From the NCBI RefSeq assembly GCF_030652515.1, contig NZ_JAUSAR010000013.1, forward strand, positions 147,094 through 211,093: a stretch of DNA of 64,000 bases, in the 5' to 3' direction. The notes under the pieces were generated by a model. It was not told where the DNA came from, made no database searches, and saw nothing but the letters and a program-made list of their open reading frames with translations. Below, piece by piece: positions 45,241 through 54,433 of the stretch. The position numbers were made by a program, and so were the translations under genes. Numbering within the stretch: position 1 is the stretch's first letter; each line of letters begins with the position of its first letter. Source of the stretch: Aquabacterium sp. (GTDB lineage Bacteria; Pseudomonadota; Gammaproteobacteria; Burkholderiales; Burkholderiaceae_C).

Positions 45241-46146
45241 ATGCGCATCGCCGAACCTGTGATGGCCCCGTCGGCCAAGGCCCCTGGGCCCGGGGCGCCC
45301 AACTTGCATGTGGTGCCCACCGCTGCCGCCCTCAACTCATCCAAGCCAGCGCGGCGCTTGCCCTGGCGCGCGGTGCGCACCGCCCTGAGTGCGGCGCTGT
45401 CCCTGGGCGCGCTGCTCCTGGCGTGGCACCTGGCGGTCAAGTACCGGCTGGACTTCTACATCCGCTTCAACAACATCCCCGCGCCCGCGGCGGTGTGGGA
45501 AGACGCGCAGGCACTGTTCGGCAATGCGCGCTTTCAAAAGCACATCTACCTGAGCCTGCAGCGCATCTTCCTGGGCTTCGCGATCGCCTCGGTGGTGGGC
45601 GTGGGCCTGGGCCTGCTGCTGGGACGCTTTCGTGCGGCCCGTGAGCTCGTCTTCCCCGCGCTGGAGGTGCTGCGCCCCATTCCCGCCATCGCCTGGGTGC
45701 CCATGTCCATCATGCTGTGGCCCAGCAATGAGGTGAGCATCGTGTTCATCACCTTCCTGGGGGCCTTCTTCCCCATCCTGCTCAACACCATGCAGGGCGT
45801 GCAGGCGGTTGACAAGGTGCTGATCCGCGCCGCGCAGAGCCTGGGCGTGACGCAGCGGGCCATGTTCTTCGAAGTCATCCTGCCTGGCGCCTTGCCCCAT
45901 GTGTTCACGGGCCTGGCCCTGGGCATGGGGGTGGCCTGGGTCTCGCTGATCGCGGCCGAGATGATCTCGGGTCAGTTCGGCATCGGCTATTTCACCTGGG
46001 AGGCCTACTCGTTGGTGCGCTACTCCGAGATCGCGCTCGGCATGATCGTCATCGGCGTGCTGGGCCTGCTGTGTTCGGGGCTGATCCGCCTGGTGGGCCG
46101 ATCGGTCATGCCCTGGATGGCCTACGGCGCGTCCAACCACGATTGA
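45241..46146 (+). CDS. ABC transporter permease (SsuC/TauC-like)
   Basis: 'RIFLGFAIASVVGVGLGLLLGRFRAARELVFPALEVLRPIPAIAWVPMSIMLW'. Confidence 0.93.
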   Translation: MRIAEPVMAPSAKAPGPGAPNLHVVPTAAALNSSKPARRLPWRAVRTALSAALSLGALLLAWHLAVKYRLDFYIRFNNIPAPAAVWEDAQALFGNARFQKHIYLSLQRIFLGFAIASVVGVGLGLLLGRFRAARELVFPALEVLRPIPAIAWVPMSIMLWPSNEVSIVFITFLGAFFPILLNTMQGVQAVDKVLIRAAQSLGVTQRAMFFEVILPGALPHVFTGLALGMGVAWVSLIAAEMISGQFGIGYFTWEAYSLVRYSEIALGMIVIGVLGLLCSGLIRLVGRSVMPWMAYGASNHD

Positions 46147-46157
46147 AGGAGAACCCC

Positions 46158-47033
46158 ATGGACAGACATCCCCACAGCGACGTCAAGGGCCTGATCCAGG
46201 TCGATCACTTGGAGGTGAGCTTCGAAGCGCAAGGGCAGTTGGTGCGGGCCGTGGACGACGTGTCCATGCAGGTGCAACCCGGCGAGTTCGTTTCCATCAT
46301 CGGGCCCTCGGGGTGTGGAAAATCGACCTTGCTCAATGTGGTGGCGGGCTTTCTGCAGGCCTCGTCGGGCACGGCGCAGGTGGACCACCGCACGGTCAAG
46401 GGGCCTGGCGCCGACCGGGGCGTGGTGTTCCAGCAGTACTCGCTCTTCCCATGGATGACGGTGCGCAAGAACGTCGAGTTCGGTTTGAAGATGAAGGGGG
46501 TGGACCGCACCTCGCGCGTGTCTGCCGCGCGCACCTTGCTGTCCATGGCGGGCCTGCTGGCGTTCGAGAACCACTACCCCGACCAGTTGTCTGGTGGCAT
46601 GAAGCAGCGTGTGGGCATCGTGCGGGCGCTGGCCACGTCGCCGCAGGTGCTGTTGATGGACGAGCCCTTCGGGGCGCTGGACGCGCAGACCCGCGTGGTC
46701 ATGCAGGAGATCCTGACCAACATGTGGCAGCGTCTGCGCATCTCGGTGCTGTTCATCACGCACGACATCGACGAGGCCGTGTTCCTGTCGGACCGCATCT
46801 ACGTGATGACGGCGCGGCCGGGGCGCATCAAGGCCGAGATCCGCGTGCCCTTGCCCCGCCCGCGCACACCGGCGATGACCAGCTCGCCCGAGTTCCTGCG
46901 CATCGTCCAGCAGATCAAGCAACTGATCCGCGAGGAAAGCCTGAGCGCCATGGGGGCGGATCTGAAAGATGGCGCCTTGCAAGGCCTGAGCACCGAGATC
47001 GGCCCCGGCGGGGTCGAGGGTTTGATGCACTGA
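46158..47033 (+). CDS. ABC transporter ATP-binding protein (SsuB/TauB-like)
   Basis: Walker A 'GPSGCGKST', signature 'LSGGMKQRVGIVRALATSPQVLLMDEPFGALDAQTR'. Confidence 0.95.
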   Translation: MDRHPHSDVKGLIQVDHLEVSFEAQGQLVRAVDDVSMQVQPGEFVSIIGPSGCGKSTLLNVVAGFLQASSGTAQVDHRTVKGPGADRGVVFQQYSLFPWMTVRKNVEFGLKMKGVDRTSRVSAARTLLSMAGLLAFENHYPDQLSGGMKQRVGIVRALATSPQVLLMDEPFGALDAQTRVVMQEILTNMWQRLRISVLFITHDIDEAVFLSDRIYVMTARPGRIKAEIRVPLPRPRTPAMTSSPEFLRIVQQIKQLIREESLSAMGADLKDGALQGLSTEIGPGGVEGLMH

Positions 47034-47046
47034 AGGAGCCCTGACC

Positions 47047-47352
47047 GTGATTGAAGAACTCTTGATCGACCAGCAGCGCGAGGTGCTGACCTTGCGCCTG
47101 GAGGATGGCCGGTGCATCGACCTGCCCGACGCGATGCTGAGGGCGGCATGCAAATGCGCCTTCTGTGAATCGGGCCGACGCAAGGGTGAGCTGCCGCAAG
47201 TGGCTGAGGGAACGCACATCGTGGGGTGGGAATCCATGGGGGCGGCCATCCACCTGAAGTTCTCGGACGGCCATGTGCGGGGCATCTACCCTTACCCTTA
47301 CCTGGTGGACCTGGCCGAGGCGCAAGCCGCACACTTGCCGACCTCGCCATGA
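47047..47352 (+). CDS. DUF971 / gamma-butyrobetaine hydroxylase-like N-terminal domain protein
   Basis: 'LTLRLEDGRCIDLPDAMLRAACKCAFCESGRRKG...GWESMGAAIHLKFSDGHVRGIYPYPYLVDL'; GTG start. Confidence 0.82.
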   Translation: MIEELLIDQQREVLTLRLEDGRCIDLPDAMLRAACKCAFCESGRRKGELPQVAEGTHIVGWESMGAAIHLKFSDGHVRGIYPYPYLVDLAEAQAAHLPTSP

Positions 47353-48365
47353 CCGGCCTGGCCCTGGCACGCACACCGGCCTGGTGGTTGAGCTGGGGCG
47401 CCATCGCGCGGGGCGCGTTGCTGCCCGTCACCATTGCCATCGCGGCGCAGTTCCTCACCGACCACCAGGGCGGCCCGGCCTTGCTGTATGCCCTGCTGCT
47501 GGGCATGGTGTTGAACTTTCTGCACGAGCAACCGCACATCCAACAGGCCTGCCTGCATTGCGGTTCGCGGGGCTTGCGCATCGGGGTGGCCTTGCTGGGC
47601 GCCCGCATCACCTGGGCGCAATGCGCTGAGCTGGGGTTGCACACCTTCGCCCTGCTGGTGCTGTGCGTGGTGTCCACCATCTTGGTCAGCGTGGTGATCG
47701 GCCGCTGGCTGCGCACCCCGGTGGCCGATGCGGTGGTGGCCGGGGCGGCGGTGGCCATCTGCGGTGCGTCTGCCGCGTTGGCGGTGGCCGATGCCTTGAC
47801 CCCCAGGCGTGTCCAGCCAGCCCTGGTGCTGCTGGTGGTGGTCACCGTGACCTGTCTGTCCACCAGCGCCATGATCCTTTACCCGGCCATGCTGCATGCC
47901 ATGCAACTGGGCGGTGTCCAGGCGGGTGTGTTCCTGGGCGCTTCGGTGCACGACGTCGCCCAGGTGGTGGGCGCTGGTTACCACATGGGGGCGGCCGAAG
48001 GTGATGTGGCTTCGGTGACCAAGATGATGCGCGTGGCCTTGCTGGTGCCAGCGGTGCTGCTGATCGCCTGGTTCTTCCGCGAGCGGGCGGCGCAGGTGAC
48101 GGCGGGATCGGCGCCTCGGCCCTGGTTCCTGGTCGGCTTCGCGGCCCTGGTGGTGATGAACTCGGCCGGCCTGTTTTCACCGGCTGTGAAGGCGGGGTTG
48201 ATCACGGCATCGCAGTTCTTCATCCTGGTGGCCATGGCGGCCATGGGTTTGCGCACCTCCCTCAAGCAACTTTTCGACGCTGGCTGGAAGCTGCCCACCT
48301 TGCTCCTGCTCGACACCCTGTTCATCGGCGCCCAGGCCCTCATCGGCGTCCACCTGATGTGGTAA
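47349..48365 (+). CDS. YeiH family (UPF0324) putative sulfate/sulfite exporter
   Basis: 'SRGLRIGVALLGARITWAQ', 'VAICGASAALAVADAL', 'FLGASVHDVAQVVGAGYHMG'; ATGA overlap with DUF971 gene. Confidence 0.9.
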   Translation: MTGLALARTPAWWLSWGAIARGALLPVTIAIAAQFLTDHQGGPALLYALLLGMVLNFLHEQPHIQQACLHCGSRGLRIGVALLGARITWAQCAELGLHTFALLVLCVVSTILVSVVIGRWLRTPVADAVVAGAAVAICGASAALAVADALTPRRVQPALVLLVVVTVTCLSTSAMILYPAMLHAMQLGGVQAGVFLGASVHDVAQVVGAGYHMGAAEGDVASVTKMMRVALLVPAVLLIAWFFRERAAQVTAGSAPRPWFLVGFAALVVMNSAGLFSPAVKAGLITASQFFILVAMAAMGLRTSLKQLFDAGWKLPTLLLLDTLFIGAQALIGVHLMW

Positions 48366-48374
48366 ACAGGGGGT

Positions 48375-49025
48375 ATGAACAGCACCATCCCCTGGCTCTC
48401 CCTGTTTTTGTCCCTGGCCATCCTGGGCGCTTATGAACTGAACCTGTCGAGGCTGTCTCGCCGCCAGCCCTTGGCCACGGCCCGTTCGGCCCACGCCCTG
48501 CTGCGTGTGGAATGGGTGCAGGCCCTGTCTCGGCAGGCGGGCTCCGAGATCGTGGCCGTGCAGGCGCTTCGCAACTCGCTGATGTCGGCCACCATCACGG
48601 CCTCGACCGCGGCGCTGGCCTTGATGGGCACGCTCACCGTGACCTCGACCACCGTGGCCCAGGACATGGCCCTGTTCGGCCTGCAGCAACTGTCCACCCG
48701 GCTGGTGCTGGAGCTGCTGCTGCTGACCACCTTGTTCGCCTCGTACGTGTGCTCGGCCACGGCCATGCGCTACTTCAGCCATGGCAGCTTCATCATGTCG
48801 CTGCCGGTGGGTTCCGAAGAGCGCCAGCGCCGAACCTCCATGGCCATCGACTATGTGCGGCGCGCTGGCATTTTATACAGCTGGGGCTTGCGCTTGTTCC
48901 TCTTCCTGGCCCCGATCGTGGCCGGGTTGGTCAACCCCTTGGCCATGCCTTTCGCCGCCATTGCGCTGGCCTTGGTGTTGAGGGCTTTCGACCGCGCGCC
49001 GGCCGGTGTGCCCCCGCTGGGGTAA
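48375..49025 (+). CDS. DUF599 family membrane protein
   Basis: 'LRVEWVQALSRQAGSEIVAVQALRNSLMSATITASTAALALMGTL', four-TM pattern. Confidence 0.75.
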   Translation: MNSTIPWLSLFLSLAILGAYELNLSRLSRRQPLATARSAHALLRVEWVQALSRQAGSEIVAVQALRNSLMSATITASTAALALMGTLTVTSTTVAQDMALFGLQQLSTRLVLELLLLTTLFASYVCSATAMRYFSHGSFIMSLPVGSEERQRRTSMAIDYVRRAGILYSWGLRLFLFLAPIVAGLVNPLAMPFAAIALALVLRAFDRAPAGVPPLG

Positions 49026-49089
49026 CCTGCTGCCCGTCGGCATGCGAATTGCTGATCTCCTCGATCAAATGCAAGCAGGCAGACCCATC

Positions 49090-49953
49090 ATGCGTGAACT
49101 TTCCAGCTCCGGCCAGCAGGCCATCAACGACATCGCTAACCGCACCGGCTTCAGCCCGGACGCGGTCATGAGCATGCTTGACTCGGTCATCAAAGGCAAC
49201 GGCGGCATGGCCCAGTTCAATCACCCCGAGTTCGGTGGTTACGGGCAGTGGATGCGGGGTGGCATGACCATGGTGTCCGACATGTTCAACAACCACCTCA
49301 AAGGGCGGGTGGATGGCCTGTGCTTTGAGTTGGCCAACCTGATCGCCAGCCAGCCCAACCTGATCCGCACCGGCAGCTTCCAATCGCAAAGCCAGGGCGG
49401 GCAGGATTCACGTGGGCAGCAACAGCAAAACAATGGTGCTTACCAGGGCAGTTCCCAGTCGCAAGGCGGGGGGTACAACGAATCGGCCAGCCTGTTCGTG
49501 CCCGGCACCTCCAACGACTGGTGGCCCGCGGATTTGCGTTGGCCCAACAGCACCGGTGCCCAGAATGGCGTGCGCTATGCCTATTTCGCGCAGGCGCGTC
49601 GCCTGGCGATCGACGTGGGCGGGCGCGTCACGGTTTACGACACACTGGACCACCAGATCGGTGGTTTCTCGCAGCAGCAATCGGGCAGCGGCTCGATCAG
49701 CTTCACCAGCCAATACGGCCTGATCGATGTGGCGGCCTTGCCGGTGGTGTCGGGCGAGGGTGCCCAACGCTCGGCGCCTGCTTACAGCGCACCAACGCCT
49801 CAGCCGCAGCGTTTCGAGCCGGCACCTGCCAACACGGCAGATGCTTCCGACATTTTTGCCACCATCGAGAAGCTGGCCGCCTTGCAGGCCAAAGGCTTCA
49901 TCAGCGCGGAAGAGTTTGCGGCCAAGAAGTCCGAGCTGCTGGGCCGCCTCTAG
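49090..49953 (+). CDS. SHOCT-domain protein of unknown function
   Basis: C-terminal 'DIFATIEKLAALQAKGFISAEEFAAKKSELLGRL'; central Q/G/S-rich linker; start chosen at 49090. Confidence 0.75.
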   Translation: MRELSSSGQQAINDIANRTGFSPDAVMSMLDSVIKGNGGMAQFNHPEFGGYGQWMRGGMTMVSDMFNNHLKGRVDGLCFELANLIASQPNLIRTGSFQSQSQGGQDSRGQQQQNNGAYQGSSQSQGGGYNESASLFVPGTSNDWWPADLRWPNSTGAQNGVRYAYFAQARRLAIDVGGRVTVYDTLDHQIGGFSQQQSGSGSISFTSQYGLIDVAALPVVSGEGAQRSAPAYSAPTPQPQRFEPAPANTADASDIFATIEKLAALQAKGFISAEEFAAKKSELLGRL

Positions 49954-49963
49954 ACCTTCATCA

Positions 49964-50395
49964 TCAAAGCCAGGTGCCGCTACCGTGCGGCATCTGGATG
50001 GTGTTGGCCGGGCTGTCGTTGGTGATGAACGAGCCGATGAAAATGCTCAGCAAGGCGATGAAGATGCTGGCAAAAAACGCCGTCCAGAAGCTGGAGACCT
50101 TGAAGCCTTTGACCAGCGCGGCCACCAGCATGATCATCAAGGCGTTGATCACCAGCAGGAACAGGCCAAAGGTGATCAAGGTCAGCGGCAGCGTGAGCAA
50201 GACCAGCAGCGGCTTGACGACGGCATTGGCAAAGCCCAACAGCAGGGCTGACACGATCAGCGACGAGGCATCGTCAAACTTCAAGCCTTTGAAGAGGTGA
50301 CTGGCCGCCCAGAGTGACAGGGCAGTGATGCCCCAATGGATCAGAAAAGGCGTCAGGTGGTCGAGCATGTGGGGCCAGTGCAATGAAGGTGACCC
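49964..50395 (-). CDS. Phage-holin-family IV (DUF360) small membrane protein
   Basis: 'HLFKGLKFDDASSLIVSALLLGFANAVVKPLLVLLTLPLTLITFGLFLLVINALMIMLVAALVKGF'; start uncertain. Confidence 0.82.
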   Translation of the reverse strand, partial: GSPSLHWPHMLDHLTPFLIHWGITALSLWAASHLFKGLKFDDASSLIVSALLLGFANAVVKPLLVLLTLPLTLITFGLFLLVINALMIMLVAALVKGFKVSSFWTAFFASIFIALLSIFIGSFITNDSPANTIQMPHGSGTWL

Positions 50396-50477
50396 CATTA
50401 TCAATCGGCCCGGCAGGCACGCCAACTGCTGGTAGGCGGGACCATCACTACCGTCAGGGCATCGTGCCTTGCCTGCC

Positions 50478-51368
50478 ATGCCGCACAGTCTCTGGAAAGG
50501 GGCCATTTCATTTGGCCTGGTCCACATCCCGGTCGCGCTCTACCCTGCCTCTCGCGAAGATGCCATCGATTTTGACTGGCTGGACAGCCGTTCGATGGAC
50601 CCGGTGGGCTACAAGCGCATCAACAAGCGCACGGGCAAGGAAATCACCAAAGAGCACATCGTCAAAGGCGTGAAGTACGAAGACGACCGCTATGTGGTGC
50701 TCAGCGACGACGAGATCAAGCAGGCCTATCCCAAGACCACGCAGACGATCGAGATCGAGGCCTTCGTCAGGGCCCAGGACATCCCCTTTGTGCACCTGGA
50801 GCGCCCCTACTACCTGGGCCCGATTGCCAAGGGTGACAAGGTCTACGCCTTGTTGCGCGAAACCCTGCTCGCCTCCAAGCGGATCGGCATCGCCCGCGTT
50901 GTGATCCAGACCAAGGAGCACCTGGCAGCCTTGATCCCCGTGGGGCCGGCGCTGATGCTGAACACCTTGCGCTGGCCATCCGAGATCCGAGCCTGGGACG
51001 AACTCAAGCTGCCGCCCGAAGGCGCCAAGGCGGCGGGCTTGAGCGAGCGCGAGCTCAGCATGGCCGCGCAGTTGGTGGATGACATGTCGGCCAACTTTGA
51101 CCCCAGCCATTACAGCGACAAGTTCCGCGATGCGGTGATGGCCTTGATTGAAACCAAGGCCCAGGCCGGGCAACTCAGCCATGTCCAAGCCCTGGAGGCC
51201 GTTGATGCGGGTGTGACCAACAATGTGATCGACCTGACCGAGCTGCTCAAGCGCAGCCTGAGCCAGAAATCAGCGCCCGAGAGCAAGGCCTCGGCACCGA
51301 AGCCGACCGCCAAGAAGGCCGCGGTCAAGAAAGCAGCGGGCCGCGCACCAGCCCGCAAGCACGCTTGA
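50478..51368 (+). CDS. ku: Non-homologous end-joining protein Ku
   Basis: 'MPHSLWKGAISFGLVHIPVALYPASREDAIDFDWLDSR...VGYKRINKRTGKEI', Lys/Ala-rich C-terminal tail. Confidence 0.95.
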   Translation: MPHSLWKGAISFGLVHIPVALYPASREDAIDFDWLDSRSMDPVGYKRINKRTGKEITKEHIVKGVKYEDDRYVVLSDDEIKQAYPKTTQTIEIEAFVRAQDIPFVHLERPYYLGPIAKGDKVYALLRETLLASKRIGIARVVIQTKEHLAALIPVGPALMLNTLRWPSEIRAWDELKLPPEGAKAAGLSERELSMAAQLVDDMSANFDPSHYSDKFRDAVMALIETKAQAGQLSHVQALEAVDAGVTNNVIDLTELLKRSLSQKSAPESKASAPKPTAKKAAVKKAAGRAPARKHA

Positions 51369-51386
51369 GCCAGGCGGAGGCTGAAC

Positions 51387-51971
51387 ATGATCCATGCCCT
51401 GCCCACCGATGAGTTTCTGGCTGCGGTTCATGACTTTGACCACCATGCCCGACTGGGCCAGCGGCAGGTGCGGGGGCATCTGCCGGGCCACCGAGGTGCG
51501 TGGTCGGCAGAGCGGCCTTGGAACCCCTTGCACTTGCACCCGCAGGCTGCAAGGCTGAGCAGTGACCTGCCGCTGCGGCCCGTGGCCGGTCGTTCATTGG
51601 TTCGGATGGGCTTGTACCCTGATCTGGGGGCGCCCGAGTCGGCCTTGGCGGTGTGCCATGACCTGTACGACTTTGCCCATGACCTGGCCGAGGCGGACGA
51701 CGAGCAGGGCGCCTGCTTCGCCGCTTTGTTCAAAGGGCAAGCCATTGGCAGCGAGGTTCACTTCGAGCACCTGTTGTGGCGGCAGTTGCAGACCATGCAC
51801 GGCGTGGATGCGCAGTACTTTAACGGCGTTGATCCGCTCAGTGTGGATGCGTCCAAGGTCGAGTTTTCATTCGGTGGCCGCGTCTACGTGGTGGTGGGCC
51901 GGCATCAGGGGGCGGGTGGCTTGCCGCGACCTTCCATGGTTTTCTACCCGGTCTGGAACGCGTGGCGATGA
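51387..51971 (+). CDS. Uncharacterised protein, weakly resembling YqcI/YcgG (GntA-like) family
   Basis: 'VHFEHLLWRQLQTMHGVDAQYF' and 'VEFSFGGRVYVVVGRHQGAGGLPRPSMVFYPVWNAW' pattern; family assignment tentative; ATGA overlap with ligD. Confidence 0.5.
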   Translation: MIHALPTDEFLAAVHDFDHHARLGQRQVRGHLPGHRGAWSAERPWNPLHLHPQAARLSSDLPLRPVAGRSLVRMGLYPDLGAPESALAVCHDLYDFAHDLAEADDEQGACFAALFKGQAIGSEVHFEHLLWRQLQTMHGVDAQYFNGVDPLSVDASKVEFSFGGRVYVVVGRHQGAGGLPRPSMVFYPVWNAWR

Positions 51972-54433
51972 GAACAGAGCCTCTGGCACGCTATTGGGAC
52001 AAGCGCGACTTCTCCCTCACCGCCGAGCCCCGGGGGCAGCATGTGCCCAAGGCGCAGGGTTGGGCCTTCGTCGTTCAAAAGCACGCGGCCTCGCACCTTC
52101 ATTACGATTTCCGTTTGGAGTTGGGTGGCGTGCTGGTGTCCTGGGCGGTGCCCAAAGGCCCGAGCTTTGACCCGAGCGACAAGCGCATGGCGATCCATGT
52201 GGAAGACCACCCGCTGTCGTATGGCGATTTCGAAGGGACGATTCCGCCCAAGCAATATGGCGCGGGCACCGTGATCGTGTGGGACAAGGGGCGGTGGGAG
52301 CCTGTCGGTGATCCGCAAAAAGGCCTGGCGCAGGGCAAGCTGGTGTTCGCCCTGCACGGCCAGAAGCTGACCGGGCTGTGGGAGTTGGTGAAGATGGCCA
52401 AACCGGGTGAGCGCCAGGAGGCCTGGCTGCTCTTTAAAAAGCGCGATGAGTTCGCCCGGCCCAGGGCCGAGTACGACGTGGTGACCGCCTTGCCTGACAG
52501 CGTGATCACCCAGCCGATCAAGGCGGGCCTGCCCGCCAAGCTGGCGCCACAACTCGCCACCTTGGTCACGGGGCTGCCGGCCACCGGGCGCTGGTTGTTC
52601 GAACTCAAGTTCGATGGCTACCGCTTGATGACCCGGGTGGAGCGTGGCAAGGCCCGGCTCATCACCCGGGGCGGCCACGACTGGTCGGACAAGATGCCGG
52701 AACTCGTCAAGGGCATTGAGCGGCTGGGCATCCAGTCGGCCTGGCTGGACGGCGAAATCGTGGTGCTGGACGACGACGGCACGCCCAACTTCAACGCCTT
52801 GCAGAGCGCCTTCACCCACCGCACGCGCACCGACCAGATCATCTACTTCCTGTTCGACCTGCCCTTCTTGAATGGCCAGGACTTGCGCCCCTTGCCACTG
52901 GAAGCCCGCCGACAGCAACTCAAAGCCTTGATCGAGGCCAAGGGTCGCGAACCGATCCGGTTCAGCGCCGCTTTCGAAGCCGATCCGGCGTCCATCCTGC
53001 AATCAGCCTGCCAGCTCAAGATGGAGGGTGTCATCGCCAAGCGGGCCGATGCACCCTACACCTCCAGCCGGTCCGAGACCTGGCTCAAGCTCAAGTGCAG
53101 GCAGCGCCAGGAGTTCGTGGTGTGCGGCTACACCGAGCGCAGCGATGGCCGGGCGCAGATCGGCAGCCTCTTGTTGGGGGTGCACGACGAGAAGGGGCAA
53201 CTGGTCTCGGTGGGCAGTGTCGGTACGGGGTGGCGTGCGCAGGAGGCGCGAGATCTGAAAGCGACCTTGGCCAAGCTGCACAGCGCCCACGCGCCCTTCG
53301 CGGCGGGTGTGACCAAGCCAGGCCGATGGTCCAAGCGCGTGCTGGGCAGTGAGCGCTGGGTCAAGCCCACCCTGGTGGCCGAGGTCGAGTTTGCCGAGTG
53401 GACCACCGATGGCCAGATCCGGCATGCCTCGTACATCGCGCTGCGCAGCGACAAGCCTGCCAAAGCCATCGTGCGGGAGGTGGCCAAAACCTTGGGGGAG
53501 TCAGCCATGCGTTCAACCGCCTCAACCACCATCGGCAAAGTCAAGGTCAGCCATGGCGAACGGGTGATTGACCCGGCCTCGGGCACCACCAAGCTGGCGC
53601 TGGTGCGTTACTACGAATGGGTGGCCGACTGGATCCTGCCGCACCTCAAGGGCCGGCCGTGTTCCCTGGTGCGGGGGCCGGAGGGCGTGGGTGGCGAGCT
53701 GTTCTTCCAGAAGCATGGCGGTGCCATCGGCATGCCGGGCGTCCGGGAACTCGATCCTGCGCTTTGGCCTGATCACGATGCCTTGCTGGAGGTGGCCAGC
53801 GTGTCGGCCTTGCTGAGCGCCGCGCAAATGAATGTGATCGAGTTCCACACCTGGAACTCGCACAGCCGCCACATCAACAAACCCGACCGCATGGTGTTCG
53901 ACCTGGACCCGGGTGAAGGCACGCCCTGGGCACATGTGCAGGAGGCCGCCATGCTGGTGCGGGCTTTCCTGACCGAGTTGGGCCTGGCGTCGTGGCTGAA
54001 GACCAGTGGTGGCAAGGGGCTGCACGTGGTGGTGCCCTTGACGCCGCGCTTGAAGGCCGACACGGTCAAGGCCTTCTCGAAAGTGATCGTGCAGCACCTG
54101 GCCACCACCATCCCGACGCGCTTCGTGGCCAAGAGCGGACCGGCCAACCGGGTGGGCAAGCTGTTCGTCGATTACCTGCGCAATGGGCATGGCGCCACGA
54201 CGGCAGCGGCATTCTCAGCCCGGGCCAGGCCTGGCCTGGGGGTGTCCATGCCTGTGGCTTGGGACGAGTTGCCCACGCTGAAAAGCGGGGCCCACTGGAC
54301 CGTGTCCACGGCACGTGATCGCTTGTCCTTCCAGGCCGAGGATCCGTGGTCAGGCTACTGGACGCACAAGCAGACCTTGAGCGGGGCGATGAAAGCGCTG
54401 GGCTTCAAGCCATCTCCCTCAGGATTGACATGA
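51968..54433 (+). CDS. ligD: ATP-dependent DNA ligase LigD (phosphoesterase-ligase-polymerase)
   Basis: PE 'FVVQKHAASHLHYDFRLELGGVLVSWAVPKGPSFDPSDKRMAIHVEDHPLSYGDFEG', ligase 'FELKFDGYRLM', POL 'DRMVFDLDPGEGTPWAHVQEAA...LKTSGGKGLHVVVPL'. Confidence 0.96.
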   Translation: MRTEPLARYWDKRDFSLTAEPRGQHVPKAQGWAFVVQKHAASHLHYDFRLELGGVLVSWAVPKGPSFDPSDKRMAIHVEDHPLSYGDFEGTIPPKQYGAGTVIVWDKGRWEPVGDPQKGLAQGKLVFALHGQKLTGLWELVKMAKPGERQEAWLLFKKRDEFARPRAEYDVVTALPDSVITQPIKAGLPAKLAPQLATLVTGLPATGRWLFELKFDGYRLMTRVERGKARLITRGGHDWSDKMPELVKGIERLGIQSAWLDGEIVVLDDDGTPNFNALQSAFTHRTRTDQIIYFLFDLPFLNGQDLRPLPLEARRQQLKALIEAKGREPIRFSAAFEADPASILQSACQLKMEGVIAKRADAPYTSSRSETWLKLKCRQRQEFVVCGYTERSDGRAQIGSLLLGVHDEKGQLVSVGSVGTGWRAQEARDLKATLAKLHSAHAPFAAGVTKPGRWSKRVLGSERWVKPTLVAEVEFAEWTTDGQIRHASYIALRSDKPAKAIVREVAKTLGESAMRSTASTTIGKVKVSHGERVIDPASGTTKLALVRYYEWVADWILPHLKGRPCSLVRGPEGVGGELFFQKHGGAIGMPGVRELDPALWPDHDALLEVASVSALLSAAQMNVIEFHTWNSHSRHINKPDRMVFDLDPGEGTPWAHVQEAAMLVRAFLTELGLASWLKTSGGKGLHVVVPLTPRLKADTVKAFSKVIVQHLATTIPTRFVAKSGPANRVGKLFVDYLRNGHGATTAAAFSARARPGLGVSMPVAWDELPTLKSGAHWTVSTARDRLSFQAEDPWSGYWTHKQTLSGAMKALGFKPSPSGLT

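Noticed and set aside
49964-50395. Prophage remnant based on holin-family call
   Set aside because: This membrane family is widespread in non-phage chromosomes and no other phage genes are near.
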